Origin: Pedobacter kyonggii
Lineage (GTDB): Bacteria; Bacteroidota; Bacteroidia; Sphingobacteriales; Sphingobacteriaceae
NCBI RefSeq assembly: GCF_004310665.1
Contig: NZ_SIXF01000010.1
Coordinates: 62,001-126,000 of the forward strand
Length of the DNA stretch: 64,000 nt
Direction: 5' to 3'
Part shown: piece after piece, positions 17,092 through 27,225 of the stretch
Numbering within the stretch: the stretch's first letter is position 1
How the letters are laid out: each line of letters begins with the position of its first letter
Program-made: the position numbers and the translations under genes
The notes under the pieces: generated by a model
Seen by the model: the letters and a program-made list of their open reading frames with translations, nothing else
Told to the model about the DNA's origin: nothing
The model's database searches: none

Positions 17092-18972
17092 CTAGCCCTT
17101 GTTTTCTGCAACAGGATTAGCCAATTCCCAATCTTGCTGTATTTTTTCTGCTTCTGCATTTCCTTCAAAATCGTGAGGCAAGTTAGAACTCATGGTTTGA
17201 GAGAAAGGAACAGTTTGAGGAATAAAGTCGACATCATGTCCTGGTTTACTATAGTCATATGGCCATCTGTAAACCGTAGGAATTTCACCTGGCCAGTTAC
17301 CGTGTAGGTGTTCTACAGGAGCAGTCCACTCTAATGTATTCGATTCCCAAGGGTTTTGAGGAGATACTTTTCCTTTAAAGATTGAGTAAAAGAAGTTAAA
17401 CAAGAACGCTACCTGAGCCAGTGCTGCCATAATAGCTGCCCATGTTACAAATACGTTAACAGTTAACCATTTCTTCATAAATTCAAACTCGGTAAATGCG
17501 TAGTAACGACGAGGTACACCATCTAAACCTAAGAAGTGAAGCGGGAAGAATACCAGGTAAGCTGCAATGAAAGTTAACCAGAAGTGTAAATATCCCAATT
17601 TAGCGTTCATCATTCTACCGAACATTTTAGGGAACCAGTGATACACACCTGCAAGCATACCAAAGATTGCTGCAGATCCCATTACCAGGTGGAAGTGAGC
17701 AACAACAAAATAGGTATCGTGTAAGTTAATATCTAATGAAGCATTTCCTAAGAAGATACCAGTTAGACCACCAGAGATAAAGAATGAAACTAAACCGATA
17801 GCAAATAACATTGCTGGAGTGAAACGGATGTTACCACGCCATAATGTAGCTAAGTAGTTAAAGGTTTTTACTGCTGATGGTACAGCAATAATTAATGTGG
17901 TAATCATAAACACACCACCCAACAATGGATTCATACCAGTTACAAACATGTGGTGACCCCATACGATGAATGATAATACAGTAATACCAATTAACGAGTA
18001 AACCATTGCATGGTAACCAAAGATTGGTTTACGTGAGTTTACAGAGATTACCTCAGATGAAATACCTAAAGCTGGCATAATTACGATGTATACCTCAGGG
18101 TGACCTAAGAACCAGAATAAGTGTTGCCATAAAATTGGAGAACCACCTTCATTTGGTAAAATATCGGTACCCAATACAATATCTGATAAGTAGAAACTTG
18201 TTCCAAAACTACGATCGAATACCATTAACACTACCCCAGCTACAAGAACAGGGAAAGATAAGATACCTAAAATAGCGGTTAAGAAGAAAGCCCAGATGGT
18301 TAATGGCATTTTCCAAAGATCCATACCTTTAGTACGCATGTTTAAAATTGTACTTACATAGTTAATACCACCCATTAAAGATGATGCTACGAAAAGTACC
18401 ATACTTACTAACCATAACGTCATACCTAAACCAGAACCCGGCATTGCTTTGGCAACAACAGATAGCGGTGGATAAACCGTCCAACCACCAGACGCTGGCC
18501 CTGTTTGGATAAAGAATGAAGACATCATGATCACACAGGCCATAAAGAAGAACCAGTATGAAAGCATGTTCAAGAATGGCGAGGCCATATCTCTTGCTCC
18601 AATTTGAAGCGGAATAAGTAAGTTACTAAATGTACCACTCAACCCGGCCGTTAGTACAAAGAATACCATAATGGTACCATGAATGGTTACCAAAGCCAAG
18701 TAGAAATCGGGTTTAATACGACCGCCTTCAGCCCATTTACCTAAAAATGTTTCTAAGAAAGGGAAATTTTGATCTGGCCATGCCAATTGAATACGGAATA
18801 AAATTGATAAGCCCATTGCTATTACCGCCATAATAATACCGGTAATCAAAAATTGCTTAGCAATCATTTTATGATCCATACTAAAGATGTACTTTGAAAT
18901 CAAAGTCTCTTTATGATGTCCATGATCAGCGTGATCGTGATTGTGTTCGTCGTGTAATGCTATTGTTGACAT
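17092..18972 (-). CDS. ctaD: Cytochrome c oxidase subunit I
   Basis: The 626-residue catalytic subunit has twelve helices and the heme-copper oxidase motifs. Visible ones are 'TIHGTIMVFF' (low-spin heme His), 'FWFLGHPEVYIVIMP' with the CuB His cross-linked to Tyr, 'VWGHHMF' with the CuB His pair, and 'HDTYFVVAHFHLVMG' with the two remaining heme His. It is an A-type enzyme reducing oxygen to water and pumping protons. The His/Asp-rich N-terminus precedes helix I. It is 23 bp after the subunit II gene. Confidence 0.98.
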   Translation of the reverse strand: MSTIALHDEHNHDHADHGHHKETLISKYIFSMDHKMIAKQFLITGIIMAVIAMGLSILFRIQLAWPDQNFPFLETFLGKWAEGGRIKPDFYLALVTIHGTIMVFFVLTAGLSGTFSNLLIPLQIGARDMASPFLNMLSYWFFFMACVIMMSSFFIQTGPASGGWTVYPPLSVVAKAMPGSGLGMTLWLVSMVLFVASSLMGGINYVSTILNMRTKGMDLWKMPLTIWAFFLTAILGILSFPVLVAGVVLMVFDRSFGTSFYLSDIVLGTDILPNEGGSPILWQHLFWFLGHPEVYIVIMPALGISSEVISVNSRKPIFGYHAMVYSLIGITVLSFIVWGHHMFVTGMNPLLGGVFMITTLIIAVPSAVKTFNYLATLWRGNIRFTPAMLFAIGLVSFFISGGLTGIFLGNASLDINLHDTYFVVAHFHLVMGSAAIFGMLAGVYHWFPKMFGRMMNAKLGYLHFWLTFIAAYLVFFPLHFLGLDGVPRRYYAFTEFEFMKKWLTVNVFVTWAAIMAALAQVAFLFNFFYSIFKGKVSPQNPWESNTLEWTAPVEHLHGNWPGEIPTVYRWPYDYSKPGHDVDFIPQTVPFSQTMSSNLPHDFEGNAEAEKIQQDWELANPVAENKG

Positions 18973-18995
18973 AATTCGTTCGCTCCTGCTTAATA

Positions 18996-20222
18996 TTATT
19001 TATTTAAAGCCATTTGGTTAGTTTTCACAGCTACTGAATCTGCAGCTGCTGAATCTGCTACTGATTTTACAGGCGCCACTGGCAAATTAAATTGTTTTCT
19101 TAAATCGTCGTTTAAGTATGTTTTCTGTTCAGCTATCCAAGTTTTGTATTCGGCCTCAGAAACTACGCGCACCACTTTTTGCATGTTGTAGTGACCGGCA
19201 CCGCAAATTTTTGCACATAAGAAAAGGTACTTAAAGTTAGGATCGTTAGTTTCTTGCTGCATTTCTGCAGTAGTTTTTGTAGGCGTAAACTCAAATATAG
19301 TCCTCATACCTGGCACGGTATTTAACTGTACTCTGAAGTGTGGCATATAAAAACTGTGAATTACATCTTTACTGGTTAAGATCAATTTAACTGGTTTACC
19401 AACAGGAAGAACCATTTCATCAGCCATCTCATCATCGCGAGAGTTGATATCTTTGAAATCGATACCCAATGTATTGGTAGCTGTAGTTAACTTGTAATTT
19501 TTGTTACCAACTATTCCATCAGCTCCAGGATAACGGATAGACCATTTAAACTGCTCAGAAGTAACTTCTATCTGTAATGGTTTGTTGTTTGGATCTTCAA
19601 CTTTGAAGAAAATAGATCTCCAGGTTAAGAAACCCATTAATACCAAAACAGTTAATACTAAAGCCGGAACGATAGTCCAGATTTTTTCGATGGTATTATT
19701 GTGTGGGTAGTAGTAAGCTTTTCTCTTAGCTGAATATTTATAGATGTAAGAAAATCCGAATAATAAGATATGCGTAACTACAAATACAATAGTGGTAATG
19801 ATTAATGTTAAATTAAACATCTCATCAATTTTCTTTCCGTGCTCAGATGCTGCATCGGGAAGTAACATTGCTCCATGTACTGTATATTCCCAATATACAC
19901 CATATAAACCGATCACTAAAAACAGCGCAAATAAGCTTGCGTGTACCCTGTTCCAGTTAATACCAACAGGTTTACCTTGTGCCTCGCGGCTTAATTCATA
20001 TACTTTTATTGCTTTACCAATAATTGCAATGAATAAGCATACGGCAAGGAAAACCAGAATATAAAATATTACCGATTTATAAACCTCGCCCATATCAACT
20101 TTCGGTGCCGCGGCAGCACCTGCTGCTGCATCTTGCGCAAATACGCTAGTGTTTGCAAAAACAGTAATCAATACTGCTAAAGCTGCGGTCGTTTTATTCG
20201 TTATAAACTTTCTTAAACTCAT
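18996..20222 (-). CDS. coxB: Cytochrome c oxidase subunit II
   Basis: The 408-residue protein has a signal peptide ending 'VFAQ', three hydrophobic segments before the periplasmic domain instead of the usual two, and a cupredoxin domain. The CuA site is intact: 'CAKICGAGHYNM' (about residues 340-351) with the upstream His in 'DVIHSFYMPHF'. There is no CxxCH, so no fused cytochrome c. Electrons must come from a separate cytochrome domain such as those of ActA or ActE. A short Pro/Ala/Asp tail follows the CuA domain. Confidence 0.96.
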   Translation of the reverse strand: MSLRKFITNKTTAALAVLITVFANTSVFAQDAAAGAAAAPKVDMGEVYKSVIFYILVFLAVCLFIAIIGKAIKVYELSREAQGKPVGINWNRVHASLFALFLVIGLYGVYWEYTVHGAMLLPDAASEHGKKIDEMFNLTLIITTIVFVVTHILLFGFSYIYKYSAKRKAYYYPHNNTIEKIWTIVPALVLTVLVLMGFLTWRSIFFKVEDPNNKPLQIEVTSEQFKWSIRYPGADGIVGNKNYKLTTATNTLGIDFKDINSRDDEMADEMVLPVGKPVKLILTSKDVIHSFYMPHFRVQLNTVPGMRTIFEFTPTKTTAEMQQETNDPNFKYLFLCAKICGAGHYNMQKVVRVVSEAEYKTWIAEQKTYLNDDLRKQFNLPVAPVKSVADSAAADSVAVKTNQMALNK

Positions 20223-20291
20223 TTTCTTAAAAGTAGTACGCTGTACTGCTAATTATAATAATAATTAAATATTTGCTTTATCTTATCACCA

Positions 20292-21515
20292 CTACAGTTG
20301 ATGATGCAAACTTTCTTGTAATAATGGGTGATTCTTTGCAATTAACGGTTTTTTGCTTAATGATGTTAAAACCGTAAAGGTAAACAATCCTACGAAACCT
20401 ATTGCAGTACCAATTTCAATGATCCCAAAACCATTATGTCCCTCTTCTACCGCTCCTGGCATAATCATTTGGTAGTAATCTACCCAGTGACCTAAAAGTA
20501 CCACAATAGAAACGAACAATAATTTCGCATCTGTTCTTTTGTTGTCTCTATCCATTAATAATAATACTGGCGCTAAGAAGTTCATGGCCAGGTTTAAGAA
20601 AAACCAGAACTTGTAATACTCGAAGCGTTTGTAGAAATATACAGTCTCTTCAGGCATGTTTGCATAGTAGATCAATAAGAATTGTGCAAACCATACATAT
20701 GTCCAAAAGATAGAGAAACCGAAGATAAACTGACCTAAATTGTGTAAGTGGCTATTATTAACCCATTGCATATAACCAGCTCTTCTTAATAAGATAAGAA
20801 TAATCGCGATAGTAGCTAAACTGCTTACCCACATAGCGGCGAAGTTATACCAACCGAACATGGTTGAGAACCAGTGTGCCTCTAATGACATTACCGTATC
20901 GAAAGCAAAAATCGGCGTTGTAAAACCGTAAATTACCAAAAAGATACAAGCATTTTTAAAGCTTTTTCTGTAAGAATTTAAACCGCCTGCTAAATCTTCG
21001 TTGTAAGAAAACTTAACAAACATGATCGAAAATATACTATAGATACCCAAGAACACCACTTGGCGGCCTAAGAAAAAAGGTACATTTAAGAACACCGACT
21101 TACCAGCGATTAATGAATCGTAGTTAGGGCTGTTTGGATCAGTTAATCCATCAGCATGCCAGTGGTGGTATAAGTTATGTGTGTATAAACCTGCCGAAAT
21201 TACAACAACAAGTATTACAGCTGCAATAGGCAATGTTTTTGCCATAGCCTGTGGTACACGTAAAATTGATGCAGACCAACCTGCTTGAGCTACATATTGA
21301 ACAGCCAGGAAAAATGTACCCGACATACAAACGCATGCAAAGTAATATGCCATAAGCAACAGGTTAGCAAAAGTACGCTCGTGCATTATTTTATCACCAG
21401 CGAAAAAGCCATAACCAACAGCAGCAACACCTAAAATGATACCAACGATGCTTAAAGTTTTTACCTTACCTGTAAACTCAAACTGTTCACTAAAATTAAT
21501 ATTGTGAGTTCCCAT
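20292..21515 (-). CDS. actF: Alternative complex III membrane subunit ActF
   Basis: The 407-residue protein has about ten membrane helices and matches the ActF (quinol:cytochrome c oxidoreductase quinone-binding subunit 2) family in position, length and motifs such as 'MSLEAHWFSTMFGWYNFAAMW' and 'ILGVAAVGYGFFAG'. It is related to ActC and helps form the membrane part of the complex that oxidises menaquinol. It lies 14 bp after actE and is followed by the oxidase subunit II gene, linking the two complexes genetically. Confidence 0.93.
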   Translation of the reverse strand: MGTHNINFSEQFEFTGKVKTLSIVGIILGVAAVGYGFFAGDKIMHERTFANLLLMAYYFACVCMSGTFFLAVQYVAQAGWSASILRVPQAMAKTLPIAAVILVVVISAGLYTHNLYHHWHADGLTDPNSPNYDSLIAGKSVFLNVPFFLGRQVVFLGIYSIFSIMFVKFSYNEDLAGGLNSYRKSFKNACIFLVIYGFTTPIFAFDTVMSLEAHWFSTMFGWYNFAAMWVSSLATIAIILILLRRAGYMQWVNNSHLHNLGQFIFGFSIFWTYVWFAQFLLIYYANMPEETVYFYKRFEYYKFWFFLNLAMNFLAPVLLLMDRDNKRTDAKLLFVSIVVLLGHWVDYYQMIMPGAVEEGHNGFGIIEIGTAIGFVGLFTFTVLTSLSKKPLIAKNHPLLQESLHHQL

Positions 21516-21529
21516 TTATATTTGCTTTA

Positions 21530-22114
21530 CTATTGTCCTTTTTGTAATTGTTGAACATACATCACCACTTTCCAACGATCTGTTGGTGAGATTTGCGAAG
21601 CATGTGAGCCCATGTTATTTACACCGTATGTAATGGTGTGGTAAATTTTACCTGCGGTAAGATCAACCATGTTACCACCTCTAGATGATGCACCTGTTTG
21701 ATAAGCAGGTACACCACTAAATTTCTCAATTTTAACTAAGTGTCCTTGTCCGTCGCCTTTTTCGCCGTGGCAAGGGCTACAGAAAACATCAAATAAGTGT
21801 TTACCCTGAGCTAAATTAACAGTATCTACTGGCAAAGGGTTAACCATGCTCACACCTGCTGCTTCATATCCTTCTGTTGTATTAGGATACTCATCATATT
21901 CAGTAAAACCTACTGGTTTAGTATGTGCAGGTGGCAACTGTGCAGTTTTACCATCTTTAAAATTTTTGTTTGGCTGATCCGGATTGTAAGCAATCGGATC
22001 ATACATGTTTCTGGCATATTCTAAACCAGTACTGCGTTTATCTTTACAAGCAGAAAAGGTAGCTGCAAAAGCGATAGCTAAAAACGCCGTGTAAACAAAT
22101 TTATTCTTATTCAT
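21530..22114 (-). CDS. actE: Alternative complex III monoheme cytochrome c lipoprotein ActE
   Basis: The lipoprotein (194 residues) has a lipobox at 'TFSAC-KD' and one CxxCH heme site ('FCSPCHGEKGDG', about residues 111-122), with a C-terminal 'TDRWKVVMYVQQLQKGQ' helix containing the cytochrome-type W/Y pattern. It is the mobile or docking cytochrome of alternative complex III and a likely electron donor to the oxidase CuA site. The ATG at 22114 is chosen because ATGAATAA overlaps the actD stop by 8 bp and gives a normal signal peptide. A longer ATG at 22135 adds seven residues. Confidence 0.93.
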   Translation of the reverse strand: MNKNKFVYTAFLAIAFAATFSACKDKRSTGLEYARNMYDPIAYNPDQPNKNFKDGKTAQLPPAHTKPVGFTEYDEYPNTTEGYEAAGVSMVNPLPVDTVNLAQGKHLFDVFCSPCHGEKGDGQGHLVKIEKFSGVPAYQTGASSRGGNMVDLTAGKIYHTITYGVNNMGSHASQISPTDRWKVVMYVQQLQKGQ

Positions 22115-22643
22115 AGCTAATGTACTTCCTTTCATTATACTTTATTTCTAAAGCACCTGCATCTTTTAATAATCCATCAATTACACTATGTTCTACATTG
22201 TCTTTTGCATCAACTGCAATAACAAAACGATCATCAGTAGCACGTAAATCCATCACCCTTGGTGCTCTTCCCGGAAATAAGTGAGTAGATGCATAATAAG
22301 TTAACACCATACCGAAAGCACAGAATAATACTGTAAGCTCGAACATTATCGGAATAAAATCCGGCAATGCGAATGATGGTTTACCACCTATGTTTACTCT
22401 CCAATCGATTACTGCGCAGAAATAAATCAAAGCGAATGCACAGCAAGTACCGGTAATACCAAAGCAAAAAGCTGCGATATCGATTCTAGATCTTTTAATT
22501 CCTAATTTGGCTTCTATTCCGTGTATAGGCATCGGTGTATATACATCATGAATGCTGATGTTATTTTCCTGAAGCTTTTCGATGCCGTGCATCATTTCGT
22601 CAGGGTCGCCAAAGCTGCCTAAAATATATTTGATATCACTCAT
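22107..22643 (-). CDS. actD: Alternative complex III subunit ActD (DUF3341)
   Basis: The 178-residue protein has a cytoplasmic N-terminal part ('YILGSFGDPDEMMHGIEKL'), two membrane helices (about residues 58-80 and 98-120) and a C-terminal soluble part with 'DDRFVIAVDAKDN'. This is the DUF3341/ActD pattern. It is 2 bp after actC and overlaps actE by 8 bp, consistent with co-translation of the complex. Confidence 0.94.
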   Translation of the reverse strand: MSDIKYILGSFGDPDEMMHGIEKLQENNISIHDVYTPMPIHGIEAKLGIKRSRIDIAAFCFGITGTCCAFALIYFCAVIDWRVNIGGKPSFALPDFIPIMFELTVLFCAFGMVLTYYASTHLFPGRAPRVMDLRATDDRFVIAVDAKDNVEHSVIDGLLKDAGALEIKYNERKYISYE

Positions 22644-22645
22644 TG

Positions 22646-24118
22646 TTATATTTTTGCGTAATCTTCTTGTTTAACACTATCAAATTTTTCTAAAGACTCT
22701 ACGTATTCAGCAACGTATTCTTTATTTTCATGCCCTTCTTTAATCTGTTTCATTTTGGCTTGCTCACTTGCAGTTTTCAATAATAATTTAACCTCTGCTA
22801 TAGCGATTGATGGCAATACTCTTAAGAATAATAAGAATAAAGTAAAAAACAAACCAATTGAACCTACGAATACACTGATATCAACCCATGTTGGATAGAA
22901 CATTGCCCAGCTCGATGGAATATAATCGCGGTGTAGTGAAGTAACAATAATTACGAAACGCTCGAACCACATACCCACGTTTACTACGATTGATAAAATC
23001 CAGGTAGCTTTAATGCTTAAACGGATCTTTTTGAACCATAACAACTGTGGAGAGATTACGTTACAGGTCATCATCATCCAGTACGACCACCAGTAAGGAC
23101 CGGTAGATCTGTTGATAAATGCATACTGCTCATACTCAGAACCTGAATACCAGGCGATGAAGAACTCAGTTAAATAAGCCACACCTACGATTGATCCGGT
23201 TAAGATGATGATTTTATTCATCGACTCGATGTGGAACATGGTGATGTAGTTTTCTAAGCCCAATACTTTACGTGCAACCAATAATAAGGTTAATACCATC
23301 GCAAATCCGGAGAAGATCGCCCCTGCCACAAAGTACGGAGGGAAGATGGTGGTGTGCCATCCCGGAATTACCGATGTTGCAAAGTCCATTGATACAATGG
23401 TGTGTACGGAAAGTACAAGTGGTGTAGAGATACCTGCTAAGATTAATGACACCGCTTCGAAACGTTGCCATGTTTTAACGCTGCCACTCCATCCAAAAGA
23501 GAAGATAGAATAGATTTTTCTACGTGTACCTACTGCACGGTCGCGGATGGTAGCGATATCTGGCAATAAACCTGTGTACCAGAATAATAATGATACAGAG
23601 AAGTAAGTAGAGATCGCAAACATATCCCACACCAATGGTGAGTTAAAGTTTACCCAAAGTGATCCGAATTGGTTTGGTAAAGGTAAAACCCAATATGCTA
23701 ACCAAGGACGGCCCATGTGTGATACAACGTAAGTTGCGGCACAGATTACGGCGAAAATAGTCATCGCCTCTGCCGAACGGTTGATGGAGTTACGCCAGTT
23801 CTGACGGAAGAGTAATAGTACAGCTGAAATTAGTGTTCCAGCGTGACCGATACCTACCCACCATACGAAACCGGTGATATCCCAAGCCCAACCAACTGTT
23901 TTATTTAAACCCCATGCACCGATACCGTTCCAGAAAGTATAGCTTACTGCTACTACCCAAAGTAAAGCACCTAATGAGGCAACGATGAAACCAATCCACC
24001 AAGCCTTGTTCGGCTTGTTCTCTACCGGGCTTAAAATATCATCCGTAATTTTTGCATACGTGATGTTATCTCCGGTAATTAATGGTTCTCTAAGTATTGA
24101 TTCGTTATGTCCTGACAT
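22646..24118 (-). CDS. actC: Alternative complex III NrfD/PsrC-like membrane subunit ActC
   Basis: The 490-residue protein has about ten helices with the NrfD/PsrC pattern ('WWVGIGHAGTLISAVLLLFRQNWR', 'WFERFVIIVTSLHRDYIPSSW'). It is the main quinol-binding and probable proton-translocating membrane subunit of alternative complex III. A hydrophilic C-terminal tail of about 50 residues is present. It is 26 bp after actB and 2 bp before actD. Confidence 0.96.
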   Translation of the reverse strand: MSGHNESILREPLITGDNITYAKITDDILSPVENKPNKAWWIGFIVASLGALLWVVAVSYTFWNGIGAWGLNKTVGWAWDITGFVWWVGIGHAGTLISAVLLLFRQNWRNSINRSAEAMTIFAVICAATYVVSHMGRPWLAYWVLPLPNQFGSLWVNFNSPLVWDMFAISTYFSVSLLFWYTGLLPDIATIRDRAVGTRRKIYSIFSFGWSGSVKTWQRFEAVSLILAGISTPLVLSVHTIVSMDFATSVIPGWHTTIFPPYFVAGAIFSGFAMVLTLLLVARKVLGLENYITMFHIESMNKIIILTGSIVGVAYLTEFFIAWYSGSEYEQYAFINRSTGPYWWSYWMMMTCNVISPQLLWFKKIRLSIKATWILSIVVNVGMWFERFVIIVTSLHRDYIPSSWAMFYPTWVDISVFVGSIGLFFTLFLLFLRVLPSIAIAEVKLLLKTASEQAKMKQIKEGHENKEYVAEYVESLEKFDSVKQEDYAKI

Positions 24119-24144
24119 AATTTGTATTTTCTTTATACTAAAGC

Positions 24145-27100
24145 TTACGCTTGTACTGTTGTATCTGTATTTCTAATTTTTGTCATGTAGCCGATACCCG
24201 GTTTCACATTGATCTCTTCTAATACGTAGTAGATACGCTCAGAACGTAATGCTTTTGAAACCTCTGAATTTGGATCGTTTGCATCACCAAATACAATCGC
24301 ATTTGCTGAACAAGCTTCCTGACAAGCCATTTTAATATCGCCATCTTTTAATGGACGTTTCTCCAGTTTAGCTTGTAATTTGCCACCTTGTATACGTTGA
24401 ATACACATAGAGCATTTTTCCATTACCCCTCTCGAACGTGTAGTTACATCAGGGTTTAAAACTAATTGGGTAAACTCGTTATTTAAATAGTTATCGAAAC
24501 GTGAATCGTTCCAGTAGTTAAACCAGTTGAAACGACGTACTTTATACGGACAGTTATTTGCACAATAACGTGTACCTACGCAACGGTTATAAGCCATGTG
24601 ATTTAAACCATCACTTGAGTGTACAGTTGCCAAAACCGGACAAACTGTTTCGCAAGGTGCATGATCACAGTGTTGGCACAACATTGGTTGGTGAACCACA
24701 GAAACGTGATCTAAGTCTTCTAACTTAGCAATTTCTTTCTCTCTGGTTACATCCCCGTCTTTAGTTTCATAGCTATAATAACGATCGATACGGATCCAGT
24801 GCATTTCACGACGACGGCGAACCTCATCACGGCCTACAACAGGAATATTGTTTTCTACGTTACAAGCAACAATACAAGAACCACAACCCGTACAAGCATT
24901 CAAATCGATTGCCATTACCCAGTTGTTACCTGGTTTTTCCCATTGATCCCAAAGATCGTAATCTTTATGCTCGCCTTTTTCGTTACCAGCCCCAGGATTT
25001 TTTAAGTACTCTTTAAAAGTAGCTTCTTTAATCACTGCACGGCCCTCGAAAGAGTGGTGAGTTTGTGTTTGAGCCAATTCGTAATAACCGCCTGTTGGAG
25101 TAATGGTTACCGAACTAGCATATTGGAAAGTTCCATTTACAAAAGAAACAAAAGGGAAAGCATTTTTACCCACATCGTTACCAGCTTTACCAGTTTTGGT
25201 ACGGCCATAACCTAATGCGATTGATGCAGTTCCTTGTGCTTGCCCTGGCTGGATTAATACCGGAAGATCTACTGAATATCCGTTGCTGGCTTTAACCGTT
25301 ACAACATCAAATTCTTTAACCTTTAATTTCTCAGCAAATTTTGGTGCAAGTGCAACATAATTATCCCAGGTTACTTTAGAAACCGGATCAGGTAACTCTT
25401 GTAAGAATGCGTTGTTTGCATTTTTACCATCGCGCATTGGGATGCTTTCGTAAACCTGTAATTCTACCTCTTTAGCTAAAGCTTTGCTGCTATTCGCAAT
25501 TGAAGTAGCAACTTGTGCTAAAGACTGTGTGAATGAATACGCTCCCGCACTTTTGGCTGTTGCAGTAACCACTCCTTTTTCTAAAACTTCCTCCCATTTC
25601 AAACCAACAGCTGGTAACATTTTAGCTTCCCAGTTGCTGCGTACAAACTGATAGTAATCTTTAACAGGAGCATCGGCCCAGGTTAATAAACTCTCTTCAG
25701 CCTGGCGGCTATTGAAAACAGGGTTGATCGTTGGCTGAACGATAGAATAATATCCTTCGTAAGCGTTTGCGTCACCCCAAGATTCTAAATAGTTATGGTT
25801 AATTGCAATAGCATCACAAGCGCTTGCAGTTTCATCAGCACGATCAGAGAATGAAATTTTAGCAGGAACCTTAACCAATGCATCAGTAAATGCTTTTGCA
25901 TTTGCAGCATCGTAAACTGGATTACTGTTTAAAAATAAAACAGCACCAACTTCGCCACGGTTCATTTCAGCCACTAAGCCATTAAATTCGGCATCGTTAC
26001 CTGCATATAAATAACAAGGGTTATCTAAATCGATAGTAGTACCATAACTTCCGATAGCGGCGTTAATGGCATTTACTAAAATCTGGGTAGAAACATCGTT
26101 CGAACCGCAAACTACAAGGCCTTTACCTTTAGCCTGTACCAATTCTTTAGCTACCAATTTAATTACTTTATCGGCAGTGGTGTTGTTACCTAACGTTCCG
26201 CCTGGTAAAGCACTACCGGTAATTGCATTATATAAAGCAATTAAAGCAGGTCCTTCTTCCGATAATTTAACCGGCACACGGGTATCTGCATTGGTACCTG
26301 TTAAGCTCATTCCACTTTCGAACTGAATGTGGCGGCTCATTTTTTTATTTTCTAACGATTTGTAGTTACGGTTAGCAGTATACTGAGCAGTAAACTCTTC
26401 TCCGCTAATCCAGGTACCTAAGAAATCGGCACTGAAACTTACAATTAAATCGGCCTTATCAAAGTTGTATTTAGGTAAAACTGCTTTACCGAAACTGTTT
26501 TGGTTAGCCTGGATAATACCAGTATAAGAAACCGCATCGTACTGAACCAATTTAGCAGCAGGATATTTTGCAATAAACTGTGCAATAACCGCATTAGTTG
26601 ATGGGCTGTTTACGGTTGATGATACAATACGGATTTTCTTTCCACCCGCCTGTGCTTTTGCCAACTCGCCTTTTACAAAGCTGTCGATTTTTGCCCAGGT
26701 AGTTTCTTCAACTTTTCCGTCTTTTACTAAAGCTGGTGCTTTTAGTTTAGATACATCATATAAATCTAAAACCGAAGCTTGCGCTCTCGCATCTGTACCG
26801 CAGTTAAATTGACCCGCATTCGGATTTGGTTCAATTTTAATCGGGCGTCCCTCTCTTGTTTTAACTAAAATACTCTGGCCATTAAAGCTCGAAGTATAAT
26901 AGTTAGGAATACCTGGAGTAACCTCTTCAGGTTTTACCAGGTAAGGAATAGATTTATGAACAGGGGCAGTTTGACAGGCTGCCAAAGTTACTGCACCTAA
27001 ACCAAACCCTAACGCCTTTAAAAAGTCGCGGCGTGGGGTAACGGTACTTAACCCTGCTTCATTTAAAACATCTTCTATTGGAAGTGGCTCGGCGAATTCG

Positions 27101-27177
27101 TTTTTGTTATTCTTAACAAAATCGGGTGTATTGTTATACTCCTCTAAGCCTTTCCAGTATTTTTTGTTGCTTTCCAT
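24145..27177 (-). CDS. actB: Alternative complex III iron-sulfur/molybdopterin-like subunit ActB
   Basis: This 1010-residue protein fuses a molybdopterin-oxidoreductase-like domain without cofactor ligands (about residues 70-730) to a ferredoxin-like domain (about 750-990). The latter has four Cys clusters: 'CTGCGSCIVAC', 'CQHCDHAPCETVC', 'CVGTRYCANNC' and 'CSMC...CQEAC'. The N-terminus has a Tat-like 'RRDFLKALG' (Arg49-Arg50) and Cys68 as a possible lipidation site. It relays electrons from quinol to the ActA/ActE hemes on the periplasmic side. It is 48 bp after actA. Confidence 0.96.
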   Translation of the reverse strand: MESNKKYWKGLEEYNNTPDFVKNNKNEFAEPLPIEDVLNEAGLSTVTPRRDFLKALGFGLGAVTLAACQTAPVHKSIPYLVKPEEVTPGIPNYYTSSFNGQSILVKTREGRPIKIEPNPNAGQFNCGTDARAQASVLDLYDVSKLKAPALVKDGKVEETTWAKIDSFVKGELAKAQAGGKKIRIVSSTVNSPSTNAVIAQFIAKYPAAKLVQYDAVSYTGIIQANQNSFGKAVLPKYNFDKADLIVSFSADFLGTWISGEEFTAQYTANRNYKSLENKKMSRHIQFESGMSLTGTNADTRVPVKLSEEGPALIALYNAITGSALPGGTLGNNTTADKVIKLVAKELVQAKGKGLVVCGSNDVSTQILVNAINAAIGSYGTTIDLDNPCYLYAGNDAEFNGLVAEMNRGEVGAVLFLNSNPVYDAANAKAFTDALVKVPAKISFSDRADETASACDAIAINHNYLESWGDANAYEGYYSIVQPTINPVFNSRQAEESLLTWADAPVKDYYQFVRSNWEAKMLPAVGLKWEEVLEKGVVTATAKSAGAYSFTQSLAQVATSIANSSKALAKEVELQVYESIPMRDGKNANNAFLQELPDPVSKVTWDNYVALAPKFAEKLKVKEFDVVTVKASNGYSVDLPVLIQPGQAQGTASIALGYGRTKTGKAGNDVGKNAFPFVSFVNGTFQYASSVTITPTGGYYELAQTQTHHSFEGRAVIKEATFKEYLKNPGAGNEKGEHKDYDLWDQWEKPGNNWVMAIDLNACTGCGSCIVACNVENNIPVVGRDEVRRRREMHWIRIDRYYSYETKDGDVTREKEIAKLEDLDHVSVVHQPMLCQHCDHAPCETVCPVLATVHSSDGLNHMAYNRCVGTRYCANNCPYKVRRFNWFNYWNDSRFDNYLNNEFTQLVLNPDVTTRSRGVMEKCSMCIQRIQGGKLQAKLEKRPLKDGDIKMACQEACSANAIVFGDANDPNSEVSKALRSERIYYVLEEINVKPGIGYMTKIRNTDTTVQA

Positions 27178-27225
27178 TTAAGCTATATTACTGTTTATTC
27201 GAACGTTCTTACTAAACTCTATCTA

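Noticed and set aside
20232-20250. Short hairpin AGTAGTAC/GTACTGCT before subunit II
   Set aside because: It has 8 pairs with a G-U, a three-base loop and only TTTT after it. It may be chance in the 69-bp gap, so I did not call it a terminator.
23268-23471. 67-residue minus-strand ORF rich in His/Cys
   Set aside because: It is an out-of-frame shadow inside actC.
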